A stretch of DNA of 39,759 nt, taken from NCBI GenBank assembly GCA_002787815.1, contig PCUY01000074.1:73029-112787 (forward strand), read 5' to 3'. The DNA comes from Bacteroidetes bacterium CG12_big_fil_rev_8_21_14_0_65_60_17. Its GTDB lineage: Bacteria; Bacteroidota; Rhodothermia; Rhodothermales; UBA10348. Below the pieces are notes generated by a model that was not told the DNA's origin, did no database searches, and worked only from the letters and a program-made list of their open reading frames with translations. Positions 16,344 to 25,696 of this stretch are shown piece by piece; positions within the stretch are counted from its first letter, which is position 1; each line of letters starts with the position of its first letter. The position numbers and the translations under genes are program-made.

Positions 16344-17891
16344 TCAGGTCATCTTTCCATCCATGCGTCGGGCAATGCCGAGCGGATTGGCGTCGCGCAA
16401 TTCCAGGGGCAGGGCCTCCTCCACCATGTCCTGCCAGCAGAAGCGCCGCGTCCATCGGAAAATGGCGGCCGTTCCCACGGCCGTCTCCCGACCGTCGCTT
16501 GTCGCCGGATACGGACCACCATGCACCATGGCGCTGCAGACTTCGACGCCGGTCGGGAAGCTGTTCAGCAGCAAACGCCCCACGCGGCTCCGGAGAGCAC
16601 TCACCAGCGTCTCACTCAGAGGGCGGTCCGACTCATCGTAGTGGATGGTGCCGGTGAGCTGTCCCTCCATGCGGCGAATGACATCCGCCAGGGCATCGAG
16701 AGATGTGTAGGTAACGAGCGTTGTGGCCGGCCCGAATGCTTCTTCGGCCAGACGGCTGTCTGCGGCGAAGGCTTCGAGCGTTGTTTTGAAAACGAACGGT
16801 GCCATGGAAGCGCCGCCGTCGTCCTGCCCCCCGGCGGAATCTGAACCCGCGGCACCTACGACAATTTCCAGGTCGTCGCGTCCGGTCCGCGCTGCCACGC
16901 TGGCTGCGAACGATTCGGCAATTCCCCGGTGCAGGGCCGTACCGCCCTTGACATCGGCCAGTGCGGCGGAGAGTTCCTTCGCAAAGGCGTCGGCCGTGTC
17001 TTGCGGAACGAAAACGAGTCCGGGGTTGGTGCAGAACTGACCTGCGCCGAGCGTCACGCTGCCCGCCAGCCCCTTGGCAATGGCTGCGGCGCGGCCCGAG
17101 GCGGCGCCGGGAAGCAGGACGACGGGATTGATGCTCGACATTTCCGCGAACACGGGAATCGGCTCGGGCCGCGCCGCAGCCACGTCAGCGAGGGCAAGCC
17201 CACCCCGCCTCGAGCCGGTAAAGCCCACGGCCCTGATGGCCGGGTGCTTTACCAGCGGCACACCCACCTGCTGGCCCGTTCCCTGCAACAGAGAAAAGAC
17301 GCCATCCGGCATGCCCGTCTTGTCCGCAGCGCGGAGTATGGTATTGGCAACGACCTGGCTTGTGCCGGGGTGCGCCCAGTGGGCGACGGCGACGACCGGG
17401 CACCCCGCGGCCAGCGCCGATGCCGTGTCCCCACCCGCCACCGAAAAGGCGAGCGGAAAGTTCGATGCGCCGAAGACAGCGACCGGACCAAGCGGGATGA
17501 GCATGGAGCGGACGTCAGGCTTCGGGAGGGGCTCGCGGTCTGGCTTCGCCCGCTCGATGCGGGCATCGACCCAGGAGCCCTCCTCGATGAGATCGGCGAA
17601 CATGCGAAGCTGTCCCATGGTCCGCCCCAGTTCTCCACCGGCGCGTGCCGCGGGTAGTGCGGTTTCACGCGGAACAAGCGCTACGATTTCGTCTCGGACG
17701 CTTTCGAGCTCGTCCGCAATGGCGCGCAGAAAAGCTGCCCGCCCTCTGGCCTGCATGGCGCTGAACGGGCCGAATGCCCGGCCTGCTGCCTCGGCGGCGT
17801 GGCGAATCTGCTTGGGTGAAGACACCTCATAGCTGGTTTCGTGGGCCTTTCCGGTGGCAGGATTGACGGCTTGGACAGTGGCGTTCGACAT
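16344..17891 (-). CDS. NADP+-dependent aldehyde dehydrogenase, alpha-ketoglutarate-semialdehyde type
   Basis: 515 residues from ATG at 17891 (MSNATVQAVNPATGK). The catalytic Cys is in GQFCTNPG (C287), the general base in the AEMSSINPV motif (E250), and oxyanion N144 in GASNFPLAFS. The FAEMSSINPVV and GQFCTNPGLV wording, plus the missing classical NAD helix motif, matches the KGSADH branch (2,5-dioxovalerate to 2-oxoglutarate), known from L-arabinose, uronate and hydroxyproline breakdown. None of those pathway genes are nearby, so the physiological aldehyde is unclear. It follows recJ's start by 51 bp on the same strand and is divergent from the methyltransferase. Confidence 0.88.
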   Translation of the reverse strand: MSNATVQAVNPATGKAHETSYEVSSPKQIRHAAEAAGRAFGPFSAMQARGRAAFLRAIADELESVRDEIVALVPRETALPAARAGGELGRTMGQLRMFADLIEEGSWVDARIERAKPDREPLPKPDVRSMLIPLGPVAVFGASNFPLAFSVAGGDTASALAAGCPVVAVAHWAHPGTSQVVANTILRAADKTGMPDGVFSLLQGTGQQVGVPLVKHPAIRAVGFTGSRRGGLALADVAAARPEPIPVFAEMSSINPVVLLPGAASGRAAAIAKGLAGSVTLGAGQFCTNPGLVFVPQDTADAFAKELSAALADVKGGTALHRGIAESFAASVAARTGRDDLEIVVGAAGSDSAGGQDDGGASMAPFVFKTTLEAFAADSRLAEEAFGPATTLVTYTSLDALADVIRRMEGQLTGTIHYDESDRPLSETLVSALRSRVGRLLLNSFPTGVEVCSAMVHGGPYPATSDGRETAVGTAAIFRWTRRFCWQDMVEEALPLELRDANPLGIARRMDGKMT

Positions 17892-17959
17892 GAAATACAG
17901 GGCTTGAATGAAAAAGGGCAGATACGGTCGTAGATTGAGGTTCAAACTACACGAACGGC

Positions 17960-18685
17960 GTGTCCGTAGTCAACAGCACGCGGGCACTCTTCGCAAATCA
18001 ACCACCCTTCGCAATTCAACATGTAACGTCTGAGCCGGTGTCCGGTGCCTCACAATACGACGCGTGGTATGAGACGGAGCGCGGCCGCTGGATCGGGGGC
18101 TTGGAAACGGCGCTCATTCTGCGGATGCTCCATCCGCGGCCCGCGGAATCGCTGCTTGACGTTGGTTGTGGCACGGGGTACTTCACGCGGAAGCTGGCCG
18201 CAGAGATGAGCGGGCCCGTCGTGGGCCTCGATCCTGACGAGGAGCGGATTGCGTTTGCGCGGCGCCGTGCGTGCTGCGGTGAGACCTACCAGACGGGCAG
18301 TGCACTCGATATTCCCTTCGCGTCGAAGAGCATGGACCTGGCCATGTCCATCACGGCGCTCTGTTTCATATCCGGCGAAGATGGGGCCGTGTCGGAAATG
18401 GTCCGTGTGGCGCGGCGGCGCGTGGCCATGGGACTGCTCGGGTCGCACAGCCTGCTGTTCGCAGAGAAGGGGCGCGGCGGGGGCCGGGGTGCATACCACG
18501 GCGCGCGCTGGCATACAGCGCGCGCCGCACGGGAGCTTGCGATCGGCGCAGGACTGCGGAATGTAGCCGTGCGCAGCGCCGTGTTTTTTCCGTCGGGCTC
18601 GGCCTTGGCGCGGCGAGCCGAGCGCATCGTGCCAGAGCGCACGCCGTTTGGCGGCTTTCTGCTCGTAACGGGCGACGTGCGGTAG
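17960..18685 (+). CDS. Class I SAM-dependent methyltransferase (UbiE/Methyltransf_11 type)
   Basis: 241 residues from GTG at 17960; a later in-frame GTG is also possible because the first ~25 residues look variable. Motif I, LLDVGCGTGYFTRKLA (about 62-77), is the SAM-binding glycine loop, followed by the acidic VVGLDPDEE, then FASKSMDLAMSITALCFI (motif IV) and an ARRRVAMGLLG strand. The fold is certain, the substrate is not. Adjacent genes give no hint: it is divergent from the aldehyde dehydrogenase and convergent with hutI. Confidence 0.85.
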   Translation: MSVVNSTRALFANQPPFAIQHVTSEPVSGASQYDAWYETERGRWIGGLETALILRMLHPRPAESLLDVGCGTGYFTRKLAAEMSGPVVGLDPDEERIAFARRRACCGETYQTGSALDIPFASKSMDLAMSITALCFISGEDGAVSEMVRVARRRVAMGLLGSHSLLFAEKGRGGGRGAYHGARWHTARAARELAIGAGLRNVAVRSAVFFPSGSALARRAERIVPERTPFGGFLLVTGDVR

Positions 18686-18689
18686 GTCG

Positions 18690-18704
18690 GCGACGTACCG
18701 TCGC
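18690..18704. terminator. Small hairpin between convergent genes
   Basis: GCGACG and CGTCGC pair around a TAC loop just after the methyltransferase stop and before the hutI stop. There is no T-run. Position is the only argument for a terminator. Confidence 0.25.
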
Positions 18705-18736
18705 TCGGCGTTGTGCCACAGGCGGGGTCAGGCAGT

Positions 18737-19951
18737 TCAGTGCGTCTGCGGCGCGCCGCCCACCCAGAGGGTCTCCAGATCGCGCGTGCCCAACCAGTAG
18801 GTCAGATCCCGCGGATGATCCACGTTCCAGATTGCCAGGTCGGCGCGCCTGCCCGCAGCGAGCACGCCGCGGTCGGCAAGGCCGAGCGCCCTCGCGGCAT
18901 GCTGCGTGGCGCCCCGCAGGCACTCCTCGGGCGTAAGGCCGAAAAGGGCCGCTGCGAGCGACATGGCCGAGCGGAGCGAGGCCACAGGAGACGTGCCGGG
19001 ATTGCAGTCCGTAGCGACGGCAATCGGCACACCCTCCCTCCGCATGGCCGCTACCGGTGGCGCCTGTGTTTCTCCGAGCACGAGGAAGGCACCCGGTAGC
19101 AGCACAGCCACGCATCCGGCCGCCGCCATGGCGCGCACACCCGCCTCCGAGGAGTATTCAAGGTGATCGGCCGAAAGCGCGCCGTGCCTGGCGGCCAGCC
19201 CGGCGCCGCCCCCCGACGAGAGCTGATCCGCGTGCAGGCGCACCGGCAGGCCGAGAGTGCGCGCTTTGGTGAACATGCGGTCCACCTGCTCGGGGCCGAA
19301 CGCAATCGACTCGAGGTACGCATCTACCATGTCCACGAGCCCCTCGGTGTGCGCGGCGGGCAGGATCTCATCACAGATCAGATCCACATAGGCGTCCATT
19401 CGGCCTTCGAATTCAGGGGGCAGGGCGTGGGCGGCGAGGAGCGTACGGCGCACCGAAATGCCCGCTTCCCGGCCGAGCTCGGTGGCCGCGCGGAGCATGC
19501 GCAGTTCGGTGTTTCGGTCCAGGCCGTAGCCGGACTTGATCTCGACGGTTGCGCATCCATCGGCCATGAGGGCGCCGAGCCGGGGGCGCGCCGCGCGGAC
19601 GAGGGCGTCCAGGCTGGCCGTGCGCGTCGCCCGGACGGACGACATGATGCCGCCGCCACGGCGCGCTATGTCCCCGTAGCTGGCTCCGCCGAGGCGCTCT
19701 TCGTATTCTTCCGCGCGGCTGCCACCGAAGACCAGGTGCGTATGGCAGTCAATGAGGGCCGGTGTGATCCATCGTCCCTCCCCGTCGACGGCGTCGCGGG
19801 CCTCTCCTGCGGGCAGCGCGGTCAATGGCCCCACCCAGGCAATCGTGTCGCCTTCGAGGGCAATGGCGCCGTTATGGACAGCGCCGTACCGAGCCGGGCC
19901 AGTCATCGTGGCAAGATGTACATTCGTTATGAGTACGTCCCATTCGGGCAT
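18737..19951 (-). CDS. hutI: Imidazolonepropionase
   Basis: 404 residues from ATG at 19951 (MPEWDVLITNVHLAT). This amidohydrolase opens 4-imidazolone-5-propanoate to N-formimidoyl-L-glutamate in histidine degradation. Metal ligands in LIDCHTHLVFGG (H70, H72), the HutI-specific stretch RAEEYEERLGGASYGDIARRGGGI (shown in parts: RAEEYEERL about 79-87, ARRGGGI about 96-102), HADQLSS, SADHLE and the TDCNPGTSP segment are all present. It is divergent from hutF with an 86-bp gap. hutH and hutU are not in the window, so the pathway is split or those genes lie elsewhere. Confidence 0.96.
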   Translation of the reverse strand: MPEWDVLITNVHLATMTGPARYGAVHNGAIALEGDTIAWVGPLTALPAGEARDAVDGEGRWITPALIDCHTHLVFGGSRAEEYEERLGGASYGDIARRGGGIMSSVRATRTASLDALVRAARPRLGALMADGCATVEIKSGYGLDRNTELRMLRAATELGREAGISVRRTLLAAHALPPEFEGRMDAYVDLICDEILPAAHTEGLVDMVDAYLESIAFGPEQVDRMFTKARTLGLPVRLHADQLSSGGGAGLAARHGALSADHLEYSSEAGVRAMAAAGCVAVLLPGAFLVLGETQAPPVAAMRREGVPIAVATDCNPGTSPVASLRSAMSLAAALFGLTPEECLRGATQHAARALGLADRGVLAAGRRADLAIWNVDHPRDLTYWLGTRDLETLWVGGAPQTH

Positions 19952-20037
19952 GACAGCACACTGTTCAGCACATAATTGACAGATACGAGCGTTCCGCAAT
20001 GTAGCACCAAAGCGGGAGGCATGGAACGGGGAAAGCA
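19952..20037. promoter_or_regulatory. Divergent hutI-hutF promoter region
   Basis: An 86-bp spacer between the two divergent starts. It contains a TTGACA hexamer (19976-19981) directed at hutF, although the -10 match is poor, and two direct CAGCACA copies 12 bp apart (19954-19960, 19966-19972). Shared control of both genes is plausible. Confidence 0.4.
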
Positions 20038-21516
20038 ATGAAAACGAGCGCGACTGAAACCATTTTTGCTGCGTGGGCGCGCCTGCCTGGCGGGTGGGCG
20101 CGCAGCGTGCGGCTCACGGTCGCGGCCGGCCGGTTCGCCTCGGTTGAGCCGGATCAGCGTCCCGGACCCGGCGATATTCGGGTAGATACGGCGCTTCCCG
20201 GCCTTGTCAACGCACACAGCCATGCATTCCAGCGGGCGCTTGTGGCGCGCTCGGAGGCGCCCGCGCAGGCTGCTCCAGGCGAATTTGCCGGTGGAGACGA
20301 TGTCGGCTCCGCTGTCCGCTCGCCACGGGTCGATTCGTTTTGGTCGTGGCGCGAGGCCATGTACGACCTGGCCGCGCGTATGTCTCCGGATGCGCTGCGC
20401 GTGGTGGCGCGGCAGCTCTACGCCGAACTGCTCGCGGGGGGGTATACGAGCGTCGTCGAGTTCCATTACCTCTTCGCCGCAGAACCGGGGGAGCCGGGGT
20501 CACGCCGGGGAGCCCGGGTCATGATGGAGGCTGTGGCCCAGGCGGCCCGCGATGTTGGAATCCGGCTCATCTGGGTGCCCGTCCTCTACGCCTATTCCGG
20601 GTTCGGGGATGCGCCACCGGGCCCCGGTCAGCGTCCCTTCGTGCTGGCCGAAGACGATTATGTGGCGCATCTGGAGGAAGCCATGGAATTGGAGGGCGCG
20701 CTGTGCCGCGTGGGTGCGGGTGTTCACAGCCTGCGGGCCGCGTCGATGGATATGACGCAGCGCGTGGCGGCGTGGGCCCGCGGAAAAGGCCGGCCCATGC
20801 ACATCCATATCGCGGAGCAGCCGGCCGAGATTGAAGCCTGTCTCAAGGCAACGGGGCAGCGGCCGGTGTCCTTCCTGCTCGCTGAGGCGCGGCCCGATGC
20901 GTCCTGGTGCCTGGTGCACGCCACGCACATGGACGCGTCGGAACGGGACATGCTGGCCGCAACGGGCGCGGCCGTCTGCGTCTGCCCGACAACGGAGGCC
21001 AATCTGGGCGACGGGCTCTTTGGCCTCGCGCCGTGGCTTGCCGCTCGCGCACCGCTTGCCATCGGGTCGGACAGCCAGGTCGGCACGAACGCGTACGATG
21101 AGCTCCGCTGGCTTGAGTACGGTCAGCGCCTGGCAAGTGGCACGCGGAATGTGGCATCGCACGCCGAGGGCCAGGGGCGCGGCGCAGCGCGCTGCAGGCC
21201 GACGGCCGATGTGCTCTTCGACGCTGTTCTCCGGGGCGGGCACCGCGCGGCGGGGCTCGGTGGGGAGACGGAACGGATCGGGTTGGTGGCGGGCGCCGCG
21301 GCGGATCTCGTGGCATTCCGGGACGAGGCGGCGCGCTTTGCCGGCCACGCGGACGCGTCGCGATTATCGGCCCTTGTCTTCTCGGCGACCCCTCCGCGGG
21401 CGGACCGCGTCATGACGGCCGGGCGTTGGGTTCTCGCGGAAGGAGCCTGTCCGGGCCTTGCCGCATTGCGTCTATCGGAATTCGGCAGTATGATGGACTC
21501 GTGGTTCCAAGCGTGA
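20038..21516 (+). CDS. hutF: Formimidoylglutamate deiminase
   Basis: 492 residues, an amidohydrolase of the HutF branch. It deaminates N-formimidoyl-L-glutamate to N-formyl-L-glutamate plus ammonia. Visible: NAHSHAFQRAL (H60, H62), PMHIHIAEQPAEI, LVHATHMD and the HutF-diagnostic IGSDSQVGTNAYDELRWLEY (read in the third quarter). It is longer than typical (~450) because of a Gly/Ala-rich insertion around residues 75-95. Its presence with hutI means histidine is degraded through the formylglutamate route, which needs an N-formylglutamate deformylase (HutG) not seen here. Confidence 0.95.
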   Translation: MKTSATETIFAAWARLPGGWARSVRLTVAAGRFASVEPDQRPGPGDIRVDTALPGLVNAHSHAFQRALVARSEAPAQAAPGEFAGGDDVGSAVRSPRVDSFWSWREAMYDLAARMSPDALRVVARQLYAELLAGGYTSVVEFHYLFAAEPGEPGSRRGARVMMEAVAQAARDVGIRLIWVPVLYAYSGFGDAPPGPGQRPFVLAEDDYVAHLEEAMELEGALCRVGAGVHSLRAASMDMTQRVAAWARGKGRPMHIHIAEQPAEIEACLKATGQRPVSFLLAEARPDASWCLVHATHMDASERDMLAATGAAVCVCPTTEANLGDGLFGLAPWLAARAPLAIGSDSQVGTNAYDELRWLEYGQRLASGTRNVASHAEGQGRGAARCRPTADVLFDAVLRGGHRAAGLGGETERIGLVAGAAADLVAFRDEAARFAGHADASRLSALVFSATPPRADRVMTAGRWVLAEGACPGLAALRLSEFGSMMDSWFQA

Positions 21517-21543
21517 ACCATCAACCAGAAATCCGACGCCATC

Positions 21544-21897
21544 ATGACTGACAATGTATACTGGGTCCTTGTGGCCAACGTGAACGAAGGAAAACAGGAG
21601 GCTCTGCGGAAACTGGCATCGAAATTCGTTGCGCAGACGCAGTCGGAGCTCAGGGCGCTGGCCTACGAGTGGTCGTTCTCCGACGATGCGAGTCGACTGC
21701 ACATCTACGAGCGCTACACCGACAGCGAGGCGGCGCTCGCTCATCTGGCCAAAGTGGGCCCCGTGCTCGGGGAGCTACTGGCGCTTGTGACGCCCGTTCG
21801 GCTTGACTGCTATGGACGCGTCTCAGACGCATTTCGCGACGCCACGAAGGACCTCCCGATGGTGTATTACACCCAGTTCGACGGGTTCACGCGGTAA
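21544..21897 (+). CDS. Small ABM-like (antibiotic biosynthesis monooxygenase-type) protein
   Basis: 117 residues, 27 bp after hutF on the same strand. The pattern (VLVANVNEGKQEALRKLASKF, AYEWSFSDDASRLHIYERYTD, EAALAHL; given in parts) fits the ferredoxin-like dimeric alpha/beta-barrel ABM fold used by small quinol monooxygenases and stress proteins. The typical catalytic residues cannot be assigned by eye, so the enzyme function is open. It could be co-transcribed with hutF, but a functional link is not evident. Confidence 0.7.
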   Translation: MTDNVYWVLVANVNEGKQEALRKLASKFVAQTQSELRALAYEWSFSDDASRLHIYERYTDSEAALAHLAKVGPVLGELLALVTPVRLDCYGRVSDAFRDATKDLPMVYYTQFDGFTR

Positions 21898-21963
21898 CGG
21901 GTTCTGACGTAGTGTTACCAGGCCCTGCTGCGGATGCGGGCGTGGCTGCGGTGCCTACCGGGG

Positions 21964-23715
21964 CTACTTCAGGCGGCGCTTTCGCGCTTTGGCACCGTTG
22001 ATACCGGGGGCAGGTGTGTGCTTGGAGGGCACGCGCTTGCGGGGTGGTTTCGTGCCTCCCTGCTGGCCAGGCGTGGAAATATCGAGCTTCCGGCCGCAGA
22101 CCCAGACGTTCTTGAGTGCCAGAAACACATCCTTTGGCATACCGGCGGGCATATCCACCAGGCTGTGATCATCCCGGATATCGATCTGGCCGATGTAGCG
22201 GGCATCGAGGCCCGTTTCGTTGGCGATAGCGCCCACCAGGTTGCCGGGCTTCACGTCGTGTGATTGGCCGACCTCCACGCGGTAGGTAAGCATGCCGACG
22301 CGGCTTCCCGGTTCTCTGCTTTCCGGGTCGCGGCGGCCACTTTGGTCGCCCGATCGACTGCGCTCTCCGCGTCCGGAGCGATCAGGTCGATCAGAACGGC
22401 CGTTCCTGGTCTCAGCCTTGAGCACGAGATCGCGTCCGCCGAGAGCCATTTTGGCCAGGGCGGCAGCGATTTCAATGGCTGGTACGTCATGATCGGCCTG
22501 GTACTGCTCGACGAGTCGTTGCAGGAAATCGAGCTCGCCCGCGGCGAGGGTGTCCGTTATACCTTGCTTGAAATCGGCAATGCGCTTGTTGGATACCATT
22601 TCCACGGTCGGCAGCTTCATGGGCTCAACCTTCTGGCGCGTGGCGCGCTCAATGGCCTGCAGCATGCGCCGCTCCCGCGGGGCCACGAACAGGATGGCTT
22701 TTCCCTGGCGTCCGGCGCGGCCGGTCCGGCCAATACGGTGGATATAGGACTCCGTGCCGTGCGGGATGTCGTAGTTCACAACGTGCGTAATGCGGTCCAC
22801 ATCCAGACCGCGGGCCGCCACATCGGTCGCAACCAGGATATCCAGGCTGCCCGACTTGAGGCGCTCGACCATCTGCTCCCGGTGGGGCTGCGCCATGTCG
22901 CCATTGAGGGCCGCCGCAGAATATCCGCGCGCCTCCAGTCTTTCGGCCAACTCGGTTGTAGCTACTTTCGTCCGCACGAAGATGAGCATGCCCTCAAAGG
23001 GCTCGACCTCGAGGATCCGGGTGAGCGCATCGAGTTTGTGCATGCCGCTGACGAGCCAGTAGGTCTGCTCAATGAGGGCGGCGGTGGCTGTTTTGGCCTT
23101 GATCGCTATCTCATGGGCGTTGGACAGATGTTTTTTGGCAATACGGACAATCTGCGTGGGCATGGTCGCCGAGAAGAGCGCAATCTGTCGCGTGGGGGGC
23201 GTCTGTTCGAGCACCCATTCCACATCGTCAATGAATCCCATGCGCAGCATTTCGTCGGCCTCATCGAGGACGAGGGCCTGTAGCGCATCGAGCTTCAGCG
23301 TACCTTTGCGCATGTGGTCCATGACACGTCCCGGTGTGCCTACGATGGCCTGTACACCGCGCTTGAGCTGGCGTATCTGCCCGCCGTAGGCCTGGCCGCC
23401 ATAGACGGGAAGCACATGGAATCCGGGCAGATGGTGTGCATAACGCTGCAGGGCCTCGGCCACCTGGATGGCCAGCTCACGGGTCGGCGTGAGCACGAGG
23501 AGCTGCACGTTGCGGCTCGAGAGGTCAATCCGTGCGAGCAGCGGCAGCGCGAAGGCTGCCGTCTTGCCAGTACCCGTCGGGGCGCGACCTACCAGGTCGC
23601 GCCCCTCCAAGAGCGGCCCAATGGCCTCTTCCTGGATGGGGGATGGCGTTTCGTAGCCGACGTCGCGGATGGCCGCCATGAGTGGCTCCGGGAGGTTGAA
23701 GTCCGAAAAGGTCAT
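21964..23715 (-). CDS. deaD: DEAD-box ATP-dependent RNA helicase with DbpA-type RNA-binding domain
   Basis: 583 residues. It has a Q motif (FNLPEPLMAAI ... PSPIQ), motif I APTGTGKT (usually AQTGTGKT in this family), PTRELA, TPGRV, DEADEML, SATMP, and HRIGRTGR. After the helicase core, about residues 385-455 form a charged linker, and 490-560 (YRVEVGQSHDVKPGNLVGAI... DMP) is the DbpA/CsdA RNA-binding domain, followed by a basic KR-rich tail. Such helicases remodel rRNA and mRNA, often in ribosome assembly or cold adaptation. Its ATG is 6 bp after the stop of the upstream helicase gene, so both come from one transcript. Confidence 0.95.
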   Translation of the reverse strand: MTFSDFNLPEPLMAAIRDVGYETPSPIQEEAIGPLLEGRDLVGRAPTGTGKTAAFALPLLARIDLSSRNVQLLVLTPTRELAIQVAEALQRYAHHLPGFHVLPVYGGQAYGGQIRQLKRGVQAIVGTPGRVMDHMRKGTLKLDALQALVLDEADEMLRMGFIDDVEWVLEQTPPTRQIALFSATMPTQIVRIAKKHLSNAHEIAIKAKTATAALIEQTYWLVSGMHKLDALTRILEVEPFEGMLIFVRTKVATTELAERLEARGYSAAALNGDMAQPHREQMVERLKSGSLDILVATDVAARGLDVDRITHVVNYDIPHGTESYIHRIGRTGRAGRQGKAILFVAPRERRMLQAIERATRQKVEPMKLPTVEMVSNKRIADFKQGITDTLAAGELDFLQRLVEQYQADHDVPAIEIAAALAKMALGGRDLVLKAETRNGRSDRPDRSGRGERSRSGDQSGRRDPESREPGSRVGMLTYRVEVGQSHDVKPGNLVGAIANETGLDARYIGQIDIRDDHSLVDMPAGMPKDVFLALKNVWVCGRKLDISTPGQQGGTKPPRKRVPSKHTPAPGINGAKARKRRLK

Positions 23716-23721
23716 GCTGAT

Positions 23722-25050
23722 TTACCGCCTGCGCCGCGAGGAGCGGGAACTGGATGAACGTCCGCCAGAGGATGAGCGGCCGTTTGAAGATGCTCGGCTG
23801 CCGGATGAGCGGCCATTGGATGAACGACCACCGGAAGCGCGGCCCCCGGAGGACGAGCGACCTGCGGATGATGTGCCGCGCTGCGGTCCGTCGGCGTGCC
23901 TCGTGGCAATCCGTTCGTCGTGATAGGCGTGCTCCGTATCTACCGTGACTTTCTGCCGGATGATGTGCTCAATGGCGTGCAGGTAGGCGATTTCGTCGAA
24001 GTCGCAGAAGGAGAGGGCAGCGCCATCGGCACCAGCGCGGGCCGTGCGGCCAATGCGGTGGACGTAGCTTTCCGGTTCGTTCGGGAGATCGAAATTGATG
24101 ACGTGGCTGACATCGTCCACGTCAATGCCGCGCGATGCGATGTCGGTGGCGACGAGGACCCGCGTGCGGCCGTCCTTGAAGCCTTCGAGGGCGCGCTGGC
24201 GTGCCGTCTGGGACTTGTTGCCGTGGATGGCATCGCTGCCAATGCCCCGCTGGCCCAGGAATTTGGCCACGCGATTCGCGCCGTGCTTCGTGCGCGTGAA
24301 GACAATGGCGCGGTCGAGCGCGGGGTTGTCGAGAAGATCGTGCAACAGCTCGCGCTTGTTGGCTTTTTCAACGAAGAGAACGCGCTGGGACACCTTTTCG
24401 GCGGTTGTTGCTTCCGGCTTGATGTCAATGCGCTCGTAATCGTGAAGCAGCTCGGAGGCGAGTTTCGTGATGGCCTGCGGCATGGTAGCCGAAAAGAAGA
24501 GTGTCTGGCGGCGCGGGGGCAGCTCGGACACGATCTTGTTGACGTCGCGGATAAAGCCCATGTCGAGCATGCGGTCGGCTTCGTCGAGGACGAAGATTTC
24601 CACCGAGCCCAGGTCAATCCAGCCCTGGTCAATCAGATCGAGCAAACGACCGGGCGTGGCAATCAGTGTGTCGACGCCGCGCCGCATGGCCTGTACCTGC
24701 GGGTTCTGTCCCACGCCGCCGAATACGACGGTGTGACTCAGACGGAGATGCTTGCCGTAGGCGGTCATGCTCTCGCCAATCTGAATGGCGAGTTCACGCG
24801 TCGGCGTAAGGATAAGTGCGCGCGGGGCGCGGGGTTCGGGCCGGCGCCGCCTGGCGTCGAGCTGCTGCAGGATGGGCAGCGTGAAGGCAGCGGTCTTGCC
24901 GGTGCCGGTCTGGGCCACGCCAAGCACGTCACGGCCTTGGGCCGCGTGTGGAATGGCTGCAGCCTGTACGGGGGTGGGTGTGTCGTAGCCTTGGGCCGCA
25001 ACAGCACGCAGAAGGGGCTCAATGAGTCCCAAATCGGAAAAAGAAGTCAA
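23722..25050 (-). CDS. rhlE: DEAD-box RNA helicase, RhlE type, with Ser/Gly/Arg-rich tail
   Basis: 442 residues from a TTG start at 25050; the only in-frame start that keeps the Q-motif region ([11 protein letters not shown] ... PTPVQ), since a stop lies just upstream. [25 protein letters not shown] (RhlE signature), [14 protein letters not shown] and HRIGRTAR are complete. The last ~55 residues are a low-complexity SSGRSSGG/RRRR tail that likely binds RNA or drives condensation, as is usual for RhlE in many phyla. It is followed by the second helicase after 6 bp. Weak Shine-Dalgarno sequence. Confidence 0.95.
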   Translation of the reverse strand: MTSFSDLGLIEPLLRAVAAQGYDTPTPVQAAAIPHAAQGRDVLGVAQTGTGKTAAFTLPILQQLDARRRRPEPRAPRALILTPTRELAIQIGESMTAYGKHLRLSHTVVFGGVGQNPQVQAMRRGVDTLIATPGRLLDLIDQGWIDLGSVEIFVLDEADRMLDMGFIRDVNKIVSELPPRRQTLFFSATMPQAITKLASELLHDYERIDIKPEATTAEKVSQRVLFVEKANKRELLHDLLDNPALDRAIVFTRTKHGANRVAKFLGQRGIGSDAIHGNKSQTARQRALEGFKDGRTRVLVATDIASRGIDVDDVSHVINFDLPNEPESYVHRIGRTARAGADGAALSFCDFDEIAYLHAIEHIIRQKVTVDTEHAYHDERIATRHADGPQRGTSSAGRSSSGGRASGGRSSNGRSSGSRASSNGRSSSGGRSSSSRSSRRRR

Positions 25051-25253
25051 AAAATCGGGGGAAAGAGTGCGGTCGCGCCGCCGTCGGAATAGAGCTGGAG
25101 CACCAGGATGGGGCGGTCAGATGTGAATGCTGGCGCCGCCTGCGCGAATCCTGGATGCTGTTGGCCAATTTGGGCCAGTCAAATAGAATGCTACCTATTG
25201 GGGATAGTTCCCCGCATGGGCACCCGAACGGGCACCACGGAATGGAAAAGGTG

Positions 25254-25327
25254 TGGGCGATGTAGGATTCGAACCTACGACCTCCTGTGTGTAAGACAGG
25301 CGCTCTAACCAACTGAGCTAATCGCCC
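25254..25327 (-). tRNA. tRNA-Val (anticodon TAC)
   Basis: Clover-leaf read on the minus strand: acceptor GGGCGAT/ATCGCCC with discriminator A, D-arm GCTCAGTTGGTTAGAGC, anticodon stem CCTGT/ACAGG with 7-nt loop CTTACAC, so anticodon TAC, and the T-arm with GGTTCGAATCC. CCA is not encoded. It lies 12 bp downstream of the Gly tRNA and is likely from the same precursor. Confidence 0.97.
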
Positions 25328-25339
25328 CCTGGCACGTGG

Positions 25340-25412
25340 AGCGGGAAACGGGATTCGAACCCGCGACCCTCAGCTTGGGAAGCTGATGCTCTACCAACTG
25401 AGCTATCCCCGC
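25340..25412 (-). tRNA. tRNA-Gly (anticodon CCC)
   Basis: Minus strand: acceptor GCGGGGA pairs with TTCCCGC (one G-T pair), D-arm GCTCAGTTGGTAGAGC, anticodon stem TCAGC/GCTGA with loop TTCCCAA (anticodon CCC) and T-arm with GGTTCGAATCC. CCA is not encoded. It is upstream of tRNA-Val and divergent from rpmH, with 127 bp between. Confidence 0.97.
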
Positions 25413-25539
25413 GAGCACAGTATATTACTCTGGTTTTCCGTGAAAGTCAATGCATGTTGTTGATATGCTCCGCATGTTCCGTATCTTCATCCGTCTATGC
25501 TGATTTCCCAAATCATCTGATCTCCCGTATCACACAGTC

Positions 25540-25695
25540 ATGAAGAGAACGTACCAACCCAGTAGACGCAAACGGGCCAATAAGCACGGATTCCGCTCCC
25601 GCATGGCCACCAAGAACGGTCGTCGTGTTCTGGCGCGTCGCCGCGCGAAGGGCCGCACGAACCTGTCGATCAGCGATTCAAAGCCCGGCAAGTAA
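25540..25695 (+). CDS. rpmH: Ribosomal protein bL34
   Basis: 51 residues, hand-translated: [18 protein letters not shown] with the bL34 core [19 protein letters not shown]. It belongs to the large subunit near the nascent-chain exit tunnel. The canonical order rpmH-rnpA-yidC follows at once; the stop (25693-25695) is one base before the rnpA GTG. The C-terminus is a few residues longer than in E. coli ([11 protein letters not shown]). Confidence 0.98.
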   Translation: MKRTYQPSRRKRANKHGFRSRMATKNGRRVLARRRAKGRTNLSISDSKPGK

Positions 25696-25696
25696 C

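Noticed and set aside
25413-25539. Possible oriC with DnaA boxes upstream of rpmH
   Set aside because: I looked for TTATNCACA-type boxes on both strands and saw none; the gap only holds leader sequence of rpmH and the tRNA 5' side.
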